Of a DNA stretch of 64,000 bases, positions 1-13,100 are shown in pieces. A program made the position numbers and the translations under genes. Source of the DNA: Halichondria panicea (taxonomy: Eukaryota; Porifera; Demospongiae; Suberitida; Halichondriidae); the NCBI RefSeq assembly GCF_963675165.1, contig NC_087384.1, forward strand, positions 6,069,182 to 6,133,181. Direction: 5' to 3'. Within the stretch, counting starts at the first letter, position 1; each line of letters opens with the position of its first letter. The notes below the pieces were generated by a model. That model had not been told where the DNA came from. It worked only from the letters and a program-made list of their open reading frames with translations, and ran no database searches.

Positions 1-1538
1 TGGCGAAAGCTGTTTTACTTATTCAGCAATTATTGTTGTGATAAGTTTAGGATCATGCAGACAGCTGAAAAGTTACTGTATTTATTTTCTTTCAACACTA
101 GTTTCCATGATCGGATATACATCAACAACAAGACAACACGCACGCAGCTGAAGATGTTTACTACAAAGAAGTGTATAAGCCAGCATGAATTCACTTCTCT
201 TCTAGAATTACTACATTTGCACGCACCAAGTTTGGTCAAACTTATCACCACAATAGCTAAAGAAGTCAACGAGGCTGATACAGCTGTCTCCTGTTGCAAG
301 CACTGGATTAATTTACTGCAAGCTCTCAGTTCAGCATCACCTGTGTGTGCTTTGGTACCACCTACAGAAGAAGTGCACAAAATGCTAAAGGAAATGGAGT
401 CTTCTGGCTCCTTGAAGTCAAATGCAAAAAAGACGGCCTTTCTACAAAAGGAAGCTCCAGTACTATTCACTTTAATTGAATGTCTTCCTTCTTACCCCAC
501 TGAAGCATTGCAGCCTATACTAAAAAGGCTTGTGGAATTATCATTAGCCCCATTTACGCAAGACTTCACAGAGTCTAGTACTGGTGACCACACTGACATT
601 AATGATGATGATATGATATCGTACTTTCCAAAGCTTCCTTCACTAAGAAAACGAAAGATTTATAAGGCTGACAGTTCTAAATCCTCTGTATGTACAAAAA
701 AAAGCTCAAGACATCCATCACTGCTACCGGGGATATTTACTCTGTATTGTCAGCATGGTAATGCTGACAATACATGATAATTATAATTATTACGCCTCTA
801 TACCGTATTACTAGAATATTTTGCAGATGAAAAACCTTTGCGAATGAGCCAAATCAGCAGAAAATTTGACCCTTTGCGATCTAACTATTGTGTTCTGGCA
901 AGTATTTACTAGTAATAATTTAGGTTTTGCGGATTTTATTGATCAACCCTCGCAAAATTCGCAAATGTTTGATGCTCGCAAAACATTCTAGTAATAATTA
1001 TGGTACATTAATTTGCATCAATATTGTATAGGAATTTGCTATGGATTCCAACTGATGGAAGTTCAGGAATCCCCCAACATTCCTTTCACTATCTTATATG
1101 AACGATTCTCATCAGGTATAAATGCTATATATATCGGGATGATTATTTTTGAACTCTTCCGGCATGCAATTGCATAATATAATTATATGCCCTTGTATCT
1201 GCAGCACCTGAAGTCATCATATACGACAATAGTTGCAACCTGCACCAATACTGCTTGAATAGAGAGCCCCCCTTTTTCAGGCACAGTCGGTTTCTAGGTC
1301 TAGTAGATCGTTTCCATTGGCCAAATCATTCAGGTATATAATAATTGTATGTTAAGTATAATTATATGATTTTAATTACCATGCACTTATATATCATACA
1401 GGATGCAGTGTTGCTTACAAAATGAGCACCTATTCATGCTTGAAGAGAATCAAATCGTCACTGTCGTATATGAATAAAAGAAATTTCCTCACACATTGTG
1501 GATTTTATTTATGGTATCACAATCAGAAAAAACTATAA
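1..1538 (+). CDS. KDZ-type transposase, C-terminal part (copy 1, 5' truncated by window)
   Basis: Four exons splice cleanly: up to 757, 1032-1115, 1205-1333 and 1402-1538 (TAA). The first exon ends in a GIFTLYCQHG segment. Splicing then restores GICYGFQLMEVQESPNIPF, next APEVIIYDNSCNLHQYCLNR and VDRFHWPNH, and last a CSVAYKMS segment. This motif order is the signature core of Kyakuja-Dileera-Zisupton transposases; the aspartate of IYDN is a candidate catalytic residue of their RNase H-like fold. Frame is kept across all three introns, each with GT and AG. The gene ends only about 45 codons after the last conserved block, so the extreme C terminus may be short. The N-terminal half lies outside the window for this copy; the homologous complete gene is at 5239-10121. 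Confidence 0.85.
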
Positions 1539-3219
1539 GTATAATGTACTCACATGCATGATGGTCTTGTCATGCACTTTTTGTTTTTACAACCATGAAT
1601 TTAAAATTGTGGCGTCACTTGTTCTGACTTATCATGCATGCATTACAATAAGGGGTGACTGAAGAAATTACACACAACACAATCATATTATATGCATGGG
1701 GAATAACAGATGAGAAACTATATGAGGGAAACTAGTAACTATATTATTGCACATAATTATATACAATAAAAAATAAACATTCTGAGCTATACTACAAGCT
1801 ATACAATTAATGTTAAGTAAAAATAGCAGTTAAGGCTTCGATTTTGCTGTCTTCTTAACAGATATACACTGGCATCATCATCAGTCTATTGCATAGTAGA
1901 CAATGTCGGTATAGTTTATATACCAGCATGCATTGAAGCATGCTCATATACACATTATACAAGTACATAGCAATCAACGTTTGTGAATGCATGAACACAA
2001 TCATGAGTGCGTGTCAGTGTGGTGTACTCACCTGCAGATCTGTATTAGCAACCCTTTTACTCCTTCTGACTCCGTGAGATGTCTTTTGGTTGCAGTATAT
2101 AGGTACACATGAGGGAGTAGCCAAAATCATTTTTTTTACCTTTGTTGAGTGGAGTAGCATGATAACAGGATCAATCCACGTAATTCAGCAGTGTTTACAG
2201 ACTTTTGCAGGTGCTTTGATGCAGGTAGTCCAGAAAACTGATCAATTGTGTTAGTGTAAATACTCACGAATGCTTTTACATATACCATCACGTACCTTGA
2301 CCATTGTCATAATAATTATTGTGTATCACATGAATGCCACATTCAACTCCATCCTGAGCAGCCACCTAATACAATAAACATTCGTGAAACAAAATCCATC
2401 ACAAAACAAGGAGTGCGTGGAGTATCCAAGAAGACAAAAAAAATTGCATTTGGGGCAACTAAGCAAGTCAATGATTTAACTTTTATGATTTCCCCATGCA
2501 TGTGCACTCTATAAATTATTATAAATTATATACCTTCACACACTGTATATCCATCTTTGCAGGTGATCAAATGCACATGCTTAAGAATTGATTAATGTCT
2601 TGTGCATGCATGTTGCCTGCTCAGTAAAAGGTGAGAGAATTGGCGACTGGGAGTCAAGAACATAGACACTACAGAAAAGGAAAATTGTACTCACATTAGT
2701 AATAACCTTTTTGACAGACCAACAAAACATGTAATCCTATCGCACAATATAATGCATCCATGAGGAGCTCACATGCATGTATAGGTACTGGTCGAATTAG
2801 ACTCCAGAAACTCAATCACATGCATAATAACATACGTTTTCTTTGGGAGATTGACAGCAACAAGAATCCAGTGCCAGCCTCTATATGATGTATACGTGGG
2901 AACAATGAAATTCTCATAAACACAATATGAAAGTGAATTCAGTGTGACAACTTATACCTTACTCTACACGGAAACAGAATCCTTAAATGTCATTGTAGAT
3001 TTCAGCATACAGAGTCGCAGTGAGGCTTTCATTCAGTCTGATGTATAATAGAGTTTGTAGATGCAGCTGTATGATGAGTTTTTACGACAGTAGTCTGACA
3101 AATTGTGTAAACAAAATTAATAATTATAGACTTGAATTAGTCGATATCATTGTGATCATCACAGCTGTAAAAGTGTACATACCAGACTGTCGTGTGTTAC
3201 TTATTACCTTACCTGTCGT
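1539..3219. other. Flank downstream of KDZ gene, no gene seen
   Basis: About 1.7 kb of A+T-rich sequence with many short TGCATGCA-type runs. I see no long open frame with coding character, no RNA gene and no clear terminal repeat. A small open frame at 3020-3223 has no recognisable domain. The same sequence recurs at 10122-11800. Confidence 0.5.
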
Positions 3220-4860
3220 ATAGGCTGTTGTCTATCCAATTTCCGGCTGGATATGATATTCTGATAGACCATGCAGGGAACAGGTTTTCGAGTTTCCAAC
3301 AAAGCCACCATGCATGCAGCATTTGAAATGAGCTGATACCCACCTATAAAAGAATGAATGCAAGCTAAGCTGCATGAACTATTTTCTTACCTGTCAGTGT
3401 CGTCCAGGCCGTTGGTCCACCCAGTTTCCAAAACAGAAAAGGTTATGGGCCAACGTCCAGGTTTATTAGTATAACTGCATGATGCCAACGGAGAGCCACC
3501 AAGCTCTGACACCAACTATGCAGGAACACATTAAAAGAATGCTCAAGCTGCGTGAACTATTTTCTTACTTGTCGTCCAGGCCGTTGGTCCACCTAGTTTC
3601 CTTAATTGATGCAAACAAGAGACACTAAGCTTTGAAATGAGCTGACACCAACCTGGAACACATTGCATTCAAGCTGCGTGAACTATTTCTTACTTGTCGT
3701 CCAGGCTGTTGGTCCACCTAGTTTCCAGAAGCAGGAAATCTTATGGACCAACGAGCAGGTTTTCTAGTTTAAAGATGCCAACGGAGACACCATGCAAGCT
3801 TTGAAGCTCACACCAACCTGGAACACATTAAAAGAAAGTGCGTGAACTATTTTCTTACTTGTCGTTCAGGCCATTAATTGTCCACCCAGTTTCCAGAAAC
3901 ATGAAACCTTATATGGACCAATGAGCAGGTTTTCCAGTTTAATGATGCCAACGGAGACACCATGCAAGCTTGCTCACACCAAACTGGAGAACACATTAAA
4001 AAGAATACATTCTAAGTGTGCGAACTATTTTTTTACTTGTCGTCCAGGCCGTTGGTCTATCCAGTTTCCAGAAACAGGAAACCTCATAGACCAACAAGCA
4101 GGATTTCCAGTTTATAATGATGCAACGGAGACACCAAGCTTTGAAATGAGCTCATAATCACACCAAACTGGAGAACACATTAAAAGAATACATTCAAAGT
4201 CCGCGAACTATTTTTTTACTTGTCGTCCAGGCCGTTGGTCTATCCAGTTTCCAGAAACAGGAAACCTCATAGACCAACAAGCAGGATTTCCAGTTTATAA
4301 TGATGCCAACGGAGACACCAAGCTTTGAAATGAGCTCATAATCACACCAAACTGGAGAACACATTAAAAAAATACATTCAAAGTGCGCGAACTATTTTTT
4401 TACTTGTTGTCCAGGCCGTTGGTCCATCCAGTTTCCAGAAACAGGAAACCTCATAGACCAACAAGCAGGATTTCCAGTTTATAATGATGCCAACGGAGAC
4501 ACCAAGCTTTGAAATGAGCTCATAATCACACCAAACTGGGGAACACAGAATGCATTCAAAGTGCATGCATTCAAAGTGCGTGAACTATTTTTTTACTTGT
4601 CGTTGGTCCACCTAGTTTCCAGAAACGGCCTCCTGTATGGACCAACGAGCAGGTTTTCCTGATGCCAACGAAGACACCAAGCTTTTAAATGAGCTCGGAT
4701 AAGGCTATAAAAAAGAATGCATGCAAAGTACAATGTAAGTAAACTATTTTCTTGCTTGTTATCCAGCCCGTTGGTCCACCCACTGAAATAGGAACTTTAA
4801 TAACCAACGAATGCATTTTCAGGTTTACCTGATACCAACGGAGCCATACCGAGAATGTTT
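3220..4860 (+). repeat. Hairpin satellite array, copy 1 (about ten units of 160-190 bp)
   Basis: Units recur near 3220, 3410, 3580, 3700, 3860, 4045, 4225, 4410, 4600 and 4765. Each carries a motif of the type GAACTATTTTTTTACTTGTC, then GTCCAGGCCGTTGGTC. The latter opens an imperfect inverted repeat whose right arm ends in GACCAAC, giving a stem of about 19 bp around the core CAGAAACAG. A second conserved block, GCCAACGGAGACACCAAGC, follows in each unit. The central units (4020-4550) are most alike and the outer ones most diverged, as expected for arrays growing from the middle. Confidence 0.85.
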
Positions 4861-5225
4861 AAACACTTGTACTTTGCGTAGGGAGTGAAAGGACGACACC
4901 AAGGAGACCTGGACCAGCTGTTCCATACCTTTCTTAAATTGTTGCTTCAATTATAGATATATAGTAGAGGAATCGACAGACATGTTTCGAGAGACTACTC
5001 CCTTACTTCTTCTACTATCTATGCTTCAATCAACAGTAGATCTAGTCTACATGCTGCAGTGGATACTTGAGCGTCTAGCACTGTACTGTGTACGTGTGCA
5101 TACTGCATGGGGCTTGTGTGTGTGAGCCCCACCCACCCTGCAGGCTCTCAGCCTCCTCATGACGTAATCTACCGTTGGTCCATTCATCAGAGTCCATTGC
5201 CACAATCTGGAAAGTGTAATAACTC

Positions 5226-8200
5226 CTTAGGCTGTATAATGACTGATTCTAATGAAGAGCAGGCTGCCACAGGCAATGAACAAGATGACTTTGAATTCTC
5301 GGTGAGCAACAGTGATACTGAGCCTCAGTCTAGATCTATATATAAAAAATAGTGATACCATACACAAGTGAATTATGCACCGATCCATGTCAGTCCCCAC
5401 TGCCCTCCCCCTGTAGGACATAGTGGGGTTTTGGTAACCCTGAGGTGCGGGATATAGGGTGAGAATTTGAGTTCCTTAGTATACAAACTTACAACAGCAA
5501 TATCCATGGAGAGAAGTGTATAGCACATGCACGCGTGTATAGTCAAATCCCGAGGTTATGAAGTGGGGGTATATGGGAGGGAAAGAGGCGATTTGATTTC
5601 ACCCAGGCTCCCAGGATATTGATCATGCAAATCCACACTAAACCCCGACATACGTACACGGGGCGTAGTGGGGCTGAAATTGATACTTCTCCTATCTATA
5701 TAATTATATTGCTATTTTTGGGTGAACAATAAATATAATTATCCTGGACCTCTATAACATCCATCAATCATATCGTCATCATTATAGAAGGCCTATGATC
5801 CTGAATCGGTTTTCTTAATCTAGCAACATTGACCATGACGATATTTGCCGTGCATGGGTATATTATATATACCCATGTATATCTATATATATATATATAT
5901 ATATTGTATCCAATGACATGTATATGAGTAATCAGTATAATTGGTTGGGTATCACTGCATGGGTGATTCCTATTCATTCATGCAACATCTGCAACACTGA
6001 TGTAGTGAGTCGCTATAATAATGTATAGCTATCATTGTGCATGTGCTATGTACAAATGCACTAGCTCGTGGCAATAAAACACGTCATCAATTATAGAAGG
6101 CCTATATGATCCAGTTATAAGCCACTCATGGAAACAGATTCGAGAGGCTAACGAAGATAAATATTCATTTTGCTCAAACAAGTTAAAGAAGAAGAGGAAA
6201 CACTACCCTATAGTAAAAGAATTAAAGCATAATTAGCTATATGGGTATGAATGCCGGGTATTCGATATTGATGTACAAGCCTGATTGCTTGCGAAATGCA
6301 TGCGCATGCTCTTTCGATTGCGAATTATGCATTCGCAGTTTGCAATAGAAAGAACTATCCTCTAATATACGGTACCATCCACAACCTATTGCTAAGTGAT
6401 CACGAAGAAGTAAATTAATCCCAAGTGTGTATTATATCGTTCAATTTGTAGGTCAGATCAAGAAAATGCACCGAGTTATTCAGGGAAAGGGAATCGTGTC
6501 AACTCAATTCAGGAGTGACCAAGAGGGCCATAATGAGCCTTTTGATAAGATAAGTCAAGCCGGATACAAAGTACAGGTAATCGTACAAACTCAAACATTA
6601 GATCTCTACAATCATGCCATTGCAGGATAATGTTTCAAAGTCAGAAACAAAGCCGTCTGGAATTCCAGTGCCATTGCTGTCTGCATATCTCATCAGTGTA
6701 CATGAACAGCGTGCTTTCAACTCATTGGACAACTCTCTCCGGTCGTTTGTTATACAGGGAATCAATAGAATCGATTCCTCTTTGAATGTAAGTATATTAT
6801 CTTTTTCGTGCGTATAATTGCATGCATATAATATTATAAAAATTATAGAGAGATGAAGTATAATTATATTCATGTAGGTTGGTTTGTTGATCTATTAACT
6901 TCACTGAGCATGGAGTTTCTTTTCGTCTCACGCTGTGGGTTGCACTTCAGTGATGGTATACAGTGGGTATACTGGTGCAGTTGTGATAGTGCACGTGGCA
7001 ACTTACTAAATAGCTGCTCCACTTCGGTTGATTCCACATATGATGCATTCACAAGCATTGTTGGCTCTGAATGTATCCACATCGAACCAACTAGACTGAT
7101 TATCCAAGAGACTGACAATATTCACAACATTACATCAGCTCAAGAATTATCAGGTACATGTCTTCTAAAAGTGCATGCACAGCTAATATTTATGAATTAT
7201 CCTCATACCCATTCAGATCATTCGTATACTTTGAATATCGAACCTCACAAGGAGGACACCTCCTACAGTATAAATGTTGGCACAGAGGTAAGTTGGACAC
7301 TATTGTGCATGCATGTACACGTCTCCAATCACAACTATATAATTATAATGATTTACAGGTTGTATGCTCTATTGGGCAGGCGGTATGTACAAGAGCTGAT
7401 ATAGTGGCCATGGTGTTGTACAAGTTCGTATTGATGATAAACAATTAAGGGGTCTGTACTGTTGTACATGCATGCAAGTACAATAAACAGCACAGTTCAC
7501 ATGTGGACATTGTCGAGAAAGCATTGAATAGCCCGGATGAGGATAAACATGACTGCCTCAATAAAATTGCAAAAGATCTGTCTAGTGTGCAGCAGAATAG
7601 ACAAGTGCATGTGCATCAGTATCGGTCCCTTAATTTCATCAAGCAGTATATACCGTTCAATTTATCAAGTGAATTGTCTCAACAACTGGCATGTACTGTA
7701 GCTGATCGCTTCAACATTGTAAACAACACTTCTATTTTGGGCTCAGTTGACACATATTGTAAAGTGTGCAGTACGCTTACACGAGATGAAGAAGACAAGC
7801 AGGAATCTGTACGGATCAAAATTATACTGCTCAATACAGTTATCAATGCGAATGGTAGGTGGCTTTAGAAGTATAAATCCATAACAATTATTATATTGAC
7901 CAAACAGTGCATGTTAGGTATTGCTCAGGATGTAAGAAATGTAAAGAATTTGATGGCCAACTAGTAGGATTAGTGACTATGGGCAAGTTCCTGGTATCCT
8001 ATGAAGTTCTGTGAGGTTTTATGCATCAATTCCTTTTGGGAAGGTAATTAATGTTGCATGTGTGTGCACTTTGACTATTAACGATACATTTCCTCTTCAG
8101 AACAACTATATATACCCAGTATTGTGTGTTGGTTAAAAACCATGAAGATGCAGGATTCGGCGATCAGTTTAATAAGTATATGTTTACATACAATCACTAT

Positions 8201-8579
8201 CGGTTGTCGTGGTATGCCTTTCTTGACCGGTTAGACATTGATTATCAAGTAGGATTTCAGTGCACTGCGTGTGGAGATTGTCCACCCATTGTTGTCATGG
8301 ATGCTACTTGTTTAGCATTCAGAAAAGACCTTATGCCCTGGAAGTCCCAACTCAACGGTTCTGGAGTTCATAAAACCTCATCCCCTATCAGCTGTACTGG
8401 AAGATAAGTGCAAATTTTCCCATGTAATCAACCACTGTATATAATGATTATATATATAATGATAGTCCTCCCTGAGCTAAGACAAAATAAATACCTTGCC
8501 AAGCATGCATGCACAGATTTATTCAAAACTTGAATCCATTTGTAGAAGGTGCCTCTCATCATAGTAATCATATACAGTG
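5226..8579 (+). mobile_element. 5' half of KDZ element, present once in the window
   Basis: This segment separates the two copies of the 5.2-kb repeat and holds the N-terminal exons of the second KDZ gene. If the elements lie head to tail, this is the 5' part of unit 2, joined to the 3' tail of unit 1 at 5225/5226. I looked for terminal inverted repeats at 5226, 8580 and 13806 and found none convincing, so the element ends remain undefined. It contains a short TA microsatellite near 5880-5905 inside what would be the first intron. Confidence 0.55.
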
Positions 8580-10121
8580 TGGCGAAAGCTGTTTTACTTA
8601 TTCAGCAATTATTGTTGTGATAAGTTTAGGATCATGCAGACAGCTGAAAAGTTACTGTATTTATTTTCTTTCAACACTAGTTTCCATGATCGGATATACA
8701 TCAACAACAAGACAACACGCACGCAGCTGAAGATGTTTACTACAAAGAAGTGTATAAGCCAGCATGAATTCACTTCTCTTCTAGAATTACTACATTTGCA
8801 CGCACCAAGTTTGGTCAAACTTATCACCACAATAGCTAAAGAAGTCAACGAGGCTGATACAGCTGTCTCCTGTTGCAAGCACTGGATTAATTTACTGCAA
8901 GCTCTCAGTTCAGCATCACCTGTGTGTGCTTTGGTACCACCTACAGAAGAAGTGCACAAAATGCTAAAGGAAATGGAGTCTTCTGGCTCCTTGAAGTCAA
9001 ATGCAAAAAAGACGGCCTTTCTACAAAAGGAAGCTCCAGTACTATTCACTTTAATTGAATGTCTTCCTTCTTACCCCACTGAAGCATTGCAGCCTATACT
9101 AAAAAGGCTTGTGGAATTATCATTAGCCTCATTTACGCAAGACTTCACAGAGTCTAGTACTAGTGACCACACTGACATTAATGATGATGATATGATATCG
9201 TACTTTCCAAAGCTTCCTTCACTAAGAAAACGAAAGATTTATAAGGCTGACAGTTCTAAATCCTCTGTATGTACAAAAAAAAGCTCAAGACATCCATCAC
9301 TGCTACCGGGGATATTTACTCTGTATTGTCAGCATGGTAATGCTGACAATACATGATAATTATAATTATTACGCCTCTATACCGTATTACTAGAATATTT
9401 TGCAGATGAAAAACCTTTGCGAATGAGCCAAATCAGCAGAAAATTTGACCCTTTGCGATCTAACTATTGTGTTCTGGCAAGTATTTACTAGTAATAATTT
9501 AGGTTTTGCGGATTTTATTGATCAACCCTCGCAAAATTCGCAAATGTTTGATGCTCGCAAAACATTCTAGTAATAATTATGGTACATTAATTTGCATCAA
9601 TATTGTATAGGAATTTGCTATGGATTCCAACTGATGGAAGTTCAGGAATCCCCCAACATTCCTTTCACTATCTTATATGAACGATTCTCATCAGGTATAA
9701 ATGCTATTATTATATATCGGGATGATTATTTTTGAACTCTTCCGGCATGCAATTGCATAATATAATTATATGCCCTTGTATCTGCAGCACCTGAAGTCAT
9801 CATATACGACAATAGTTGCAACCTGCACCAATACTGCTTGAATAGAGAGCCCCCCTTTTTCAGGCACAGTCGGTTTCTAGGTCTAGTAGATCGTTTCCAT
9901 TGGCCAAATCATTCAGGTATATAATAATTGTATGTTAAGTATAATTATATGATTTTAATTACCATGCACTTATATATCATACAGGATGCAGTGTTGCTTA
10001 CAAAATGAGCACCTATTCATGCTTGAAGAGAATCAAATCGTCACTGTCGTATATGAATAAAAGAAATTTCCTCACACATTGTGGATTTTATTTATGGTAT
10101 CACAATCAGAAAAAACTATAA
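5239..10121 (+). CDS. KDZ-type transposase, multi-exon (copy 2, apparently complete)
   Basis: A likely first exon starts at the ATG at 5239 (MTDSNEEQ) and ends at a good donor after 5301. Probable coding blocks follow near 6452-6579, 6614-6787, 6900-7151, 7160-7290, 7360-7445, 7503-7853, 7905-8010 and 8100-8405. They include a WCSC cysteine pair, a YCSGCKKC segment, a WYAFLDRLDIDYQVGFQC segment and ACGDCPPIVVMDATCLAF, which I recognise as the CxC-type cysteine cluster region before the KDZ core. The core is encoded by 8577-9336, 9611-9694, 9788-9916 and 9985-10121, with GICYGFQ, IYDN and DRFHWPNH as in copy 1. The N-terminal exon joins are uncertain and some may be frameshifted. It presumably mobilises the element by cut-and-paste in the nucleus; whether it is active is unknown. 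Confidence 0.7.
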
Positions 10122-13100
10122 GTATAATGTACTCACATGCATGATGGTCTTGTCATGCACTTTTTGTTTTTACAACCATGAATTTAAAATTGTGGCGTCA
10201 CTTGTTCTGACTTATCATGCATGCATTACAATAAGGGGTGACTGAAGAAATTACACACAACACAATCATATTATATGCATGGGGAATAACAGATGAGAAA
10301 CTATATGAGGGAAACTAGTAACTATATTATTGCACATAATTATATACAATAAAAAATAAACATTCTGAGCTATACTACAAGCTATACAATTAATGTTAAG
10401 TAAAAATAGCAGTTAAGGCTTCGATTTTGCTGTCTTCTTAACAGATATACACTGGCATCATCATCAGTCTATTGCATAGTAGACAATGTCGGTATAGTTT
10501 ATATACCAGCATGCATTGAAGCATGCTCATATACACATTATACAAGTACATAGCAATCAACGTTTGTGAATGCATGAACACAATCATGAGTGCGTGTCAG
10601 TGTGGTGTACTCACCTGCAGATCTGTATTAGCAACCCTTTTACTCCTTCTGACTCCGTGAGATGTCTTTTGGTTGCAGTATATAGGTACACATGAGGGAG
10701 TAGCCAAAATCATTTTTTTTACCTTTGTTGAGTGGAGTAGCATGATAACAGGATCAATCCACGTAATTCAGCAGTGTTTACAGACTTTTGCAGGTGCTTT
10801 GATGCAGGTAGTCCAGAAAACTGATCAATTGTGTTAGTGTAAATACTCACGAATGCTTTTACATATACCATCACGTACCTTGACCATTGTCATAATAATT
10901 ATTGTGTATCACATGAATGCCACATTCAACTCCATCCTGAGCAGCCACCTAATACAATAAACATTCGTGAAACAAAATCCATCACAAAACAAGGAGTGCG
11001 TGGAGTATCCAAGAAGACAAAAAAAATTGCATTTGGGGCAACTAAGCAAGTCAATGATTTAACTTTTATGATTTCCCCATGCATGTGCACTCTATAAATT
11101 ATTATAAATTATATACCTTCACACACTGTATATCCATCTTTGCAGGTGATCAAATGCACATGCTTAAGAATTGATTAATGTCTTGTGCATGCATGTTGCC
11201 TGCTCAGTAAAAGGTGAGAGAATTGGCGACTGGGAGTCAAGAACATAGACACTACAGAAAAGGAAAATTGTACTCACATTAGTAATAACCTTTTTGACAG
11301 ACCAACAAAACATGTAATCCTATCGCACAATATAATGCATCCATGAGGAGCTCACATGCATGTATAGGTACTGGTCGAATTAGACTCCAGAAACTCAATC
11401 ACATGCATAATAACATACGTTTTCTTTGGGAGATTGACAGCAACAAGAATCCAGTGCCAGCCTCTATATGATGTATACGTGGGAACAATGAAATTCTCAT
11501 AAACACAATATGAAAGTGAATTCAGTGTGACAACTTATACCTTACTACACGGAAACAGAATCCTTAAATGTCATTGTAGATTTCAGCATACAGAGTCGCA
11601 GTGAGGCTTTCATTCAGTCTGATGTATAATAGAGTTTGTAGATGCAGCTGTATGATGAGTTTTTACGACAGTAGTCTGACAAATTGTGTAAACAAAATTA
11701 ATAATTATAGACTTGAATTAGTCGATATCATTGTGATCATCACAGCTGTAAAAGTGTACATACCAGACTGTCGTGTGTTACTTATTACCTTACCTGTCGT
11801 ATAGGCTGTTGTCTATCCAATTTCCGGCTGGATATGATATTCTGATAGACCATGCAGGGAACAGGTTTTCGAGTTTCCAACAAAGCCACCATGCATGCAG
11901 CATTTGAAATGAGCTGATACCCACCTATAAAAGAATGAATGCAAGCTAAGCTGCATGAACTATTTTCTTACCTGTCAGTGTCGTCCAGGCCGTTGGTCCA
12001 CCCAGTTTCTAAAACAGAAAAGGTTATGGGCCAACGTCCAGGTTTATTAGTATAACTGCATGATGCCAACGGAGAGCCACCAAGCTCTGACACCAACTAT
12101 GCAGGAACACATTAAAAGAATGCTCAAGCTGCGTGAACTATTTTCTTACTTGTCGTCCAGGCCGTTGGTCCACCTAGTTTCCTTAATTGATGCAAACAAG
12201 AGACACTAAGCTCTGAAATGAGCTGACACCAACCTGGAACACATTGCATTCAAGCTGCGTGAACTATTTCTTACTTGTCGTCCAGGCCGTTGGTCCACCT
12301 AGTTTCCAGAAGCAGGAAATCTTATGGACCAACGAGCAGGTTTTCTAGTTTAAAGATGCCAACGGAGACACCATGCAAGCTTTGAAGCTCACACCAACCT
12401 GGAACACATTAAAAGAAAGTGCGTGAACTATTTTCTTACTTGTCGTTCAGGCCATTAATTGTCCACCCAGTTTCCAGAAACATGAAACCTTATATGGACC
12501 AATGAGCAGGTTTTCCAGTTTAATGATGCCAACGGAGACACCATGCAAGCTTGCTCACACCAAACTGGAGAACACATTAAAAAGAATACATTCTAAGTGT
12601 GCGAACTATTTTTTTACTTGTTGTCCAGGCCGTTGGTCTATCCAGTTTCCAGAAACAGGAAACCTCATAGACCAACAAGCAGGATTTCCAGTTTATAATG
12701 ATGCAACGGAGACACCAAGCTTTGAAATGAGCTCATAATCACACCAAACTGGAGAACACATTAAAAGAATACATTCAAAGTCCGCGAACTATTTTTTTAC
12801 TTGTCGTCCAGGCCGTTGGTCTATCCAGTTTCCAGAAACAGGAAACCTCATAGACCAACAAGCAGGATTTCCAGTTTATAATGATGCCAACGGAGACACC
12901 AAGCTTTGAAATGAGCTCATAATCACACCAAACTGGAGAACACATTAAAAAAATACATTCAAAGTGCGCGAACTATTTTTTTACTTGTTGTCCAGGCCGT
13001 TGGTCCATCCAGTTTCCAGAAACAGGAAACCTCATAGACCAACAAGCAGGATTTCCAGTTTATAATGATGCCAACGGAGACACCAAGCTTTGAAATGAGC

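Larger units (their letters stand above)
1..5225. repeat. Direct repeat, copy 1 (5.2 kb, pairs with 8580-13806)
   Basis: Base 1 aligns with base 8580 and the match continues to 5225/13806 with very few differences. I see scattered substitutions (for example near 549 and 583), a 4-nt expansion in a TA-rich tract near 1125, and a 2-nt loss near 2965. The offset moves from 8579 to 8583 and then 8581. The repeat holds the 3' half of a KDZ transposase gene, about 1.8 kb without coding signal, and a hairpin satellite. Because copy 1 begins exactly at the window edge, its true left end cannot be seen. It may be a real tandem transposon array or an assembly duplication. Confidence 0.97.

Noticed and set aside
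30..470. Minus-strand open frames opposite the KDZ exon (also at 8609-9049)
   Set aside because: They lie opposite a well-supported, spliced coding exon and show no domain. They are shadows of the plus-strand frame.
3220..4860. CRISPR-like array
   Set aside because: The units are long, diverged and continuous, with no constant short repeat separated by unique spacers, and the window is clearly eukaryotic.
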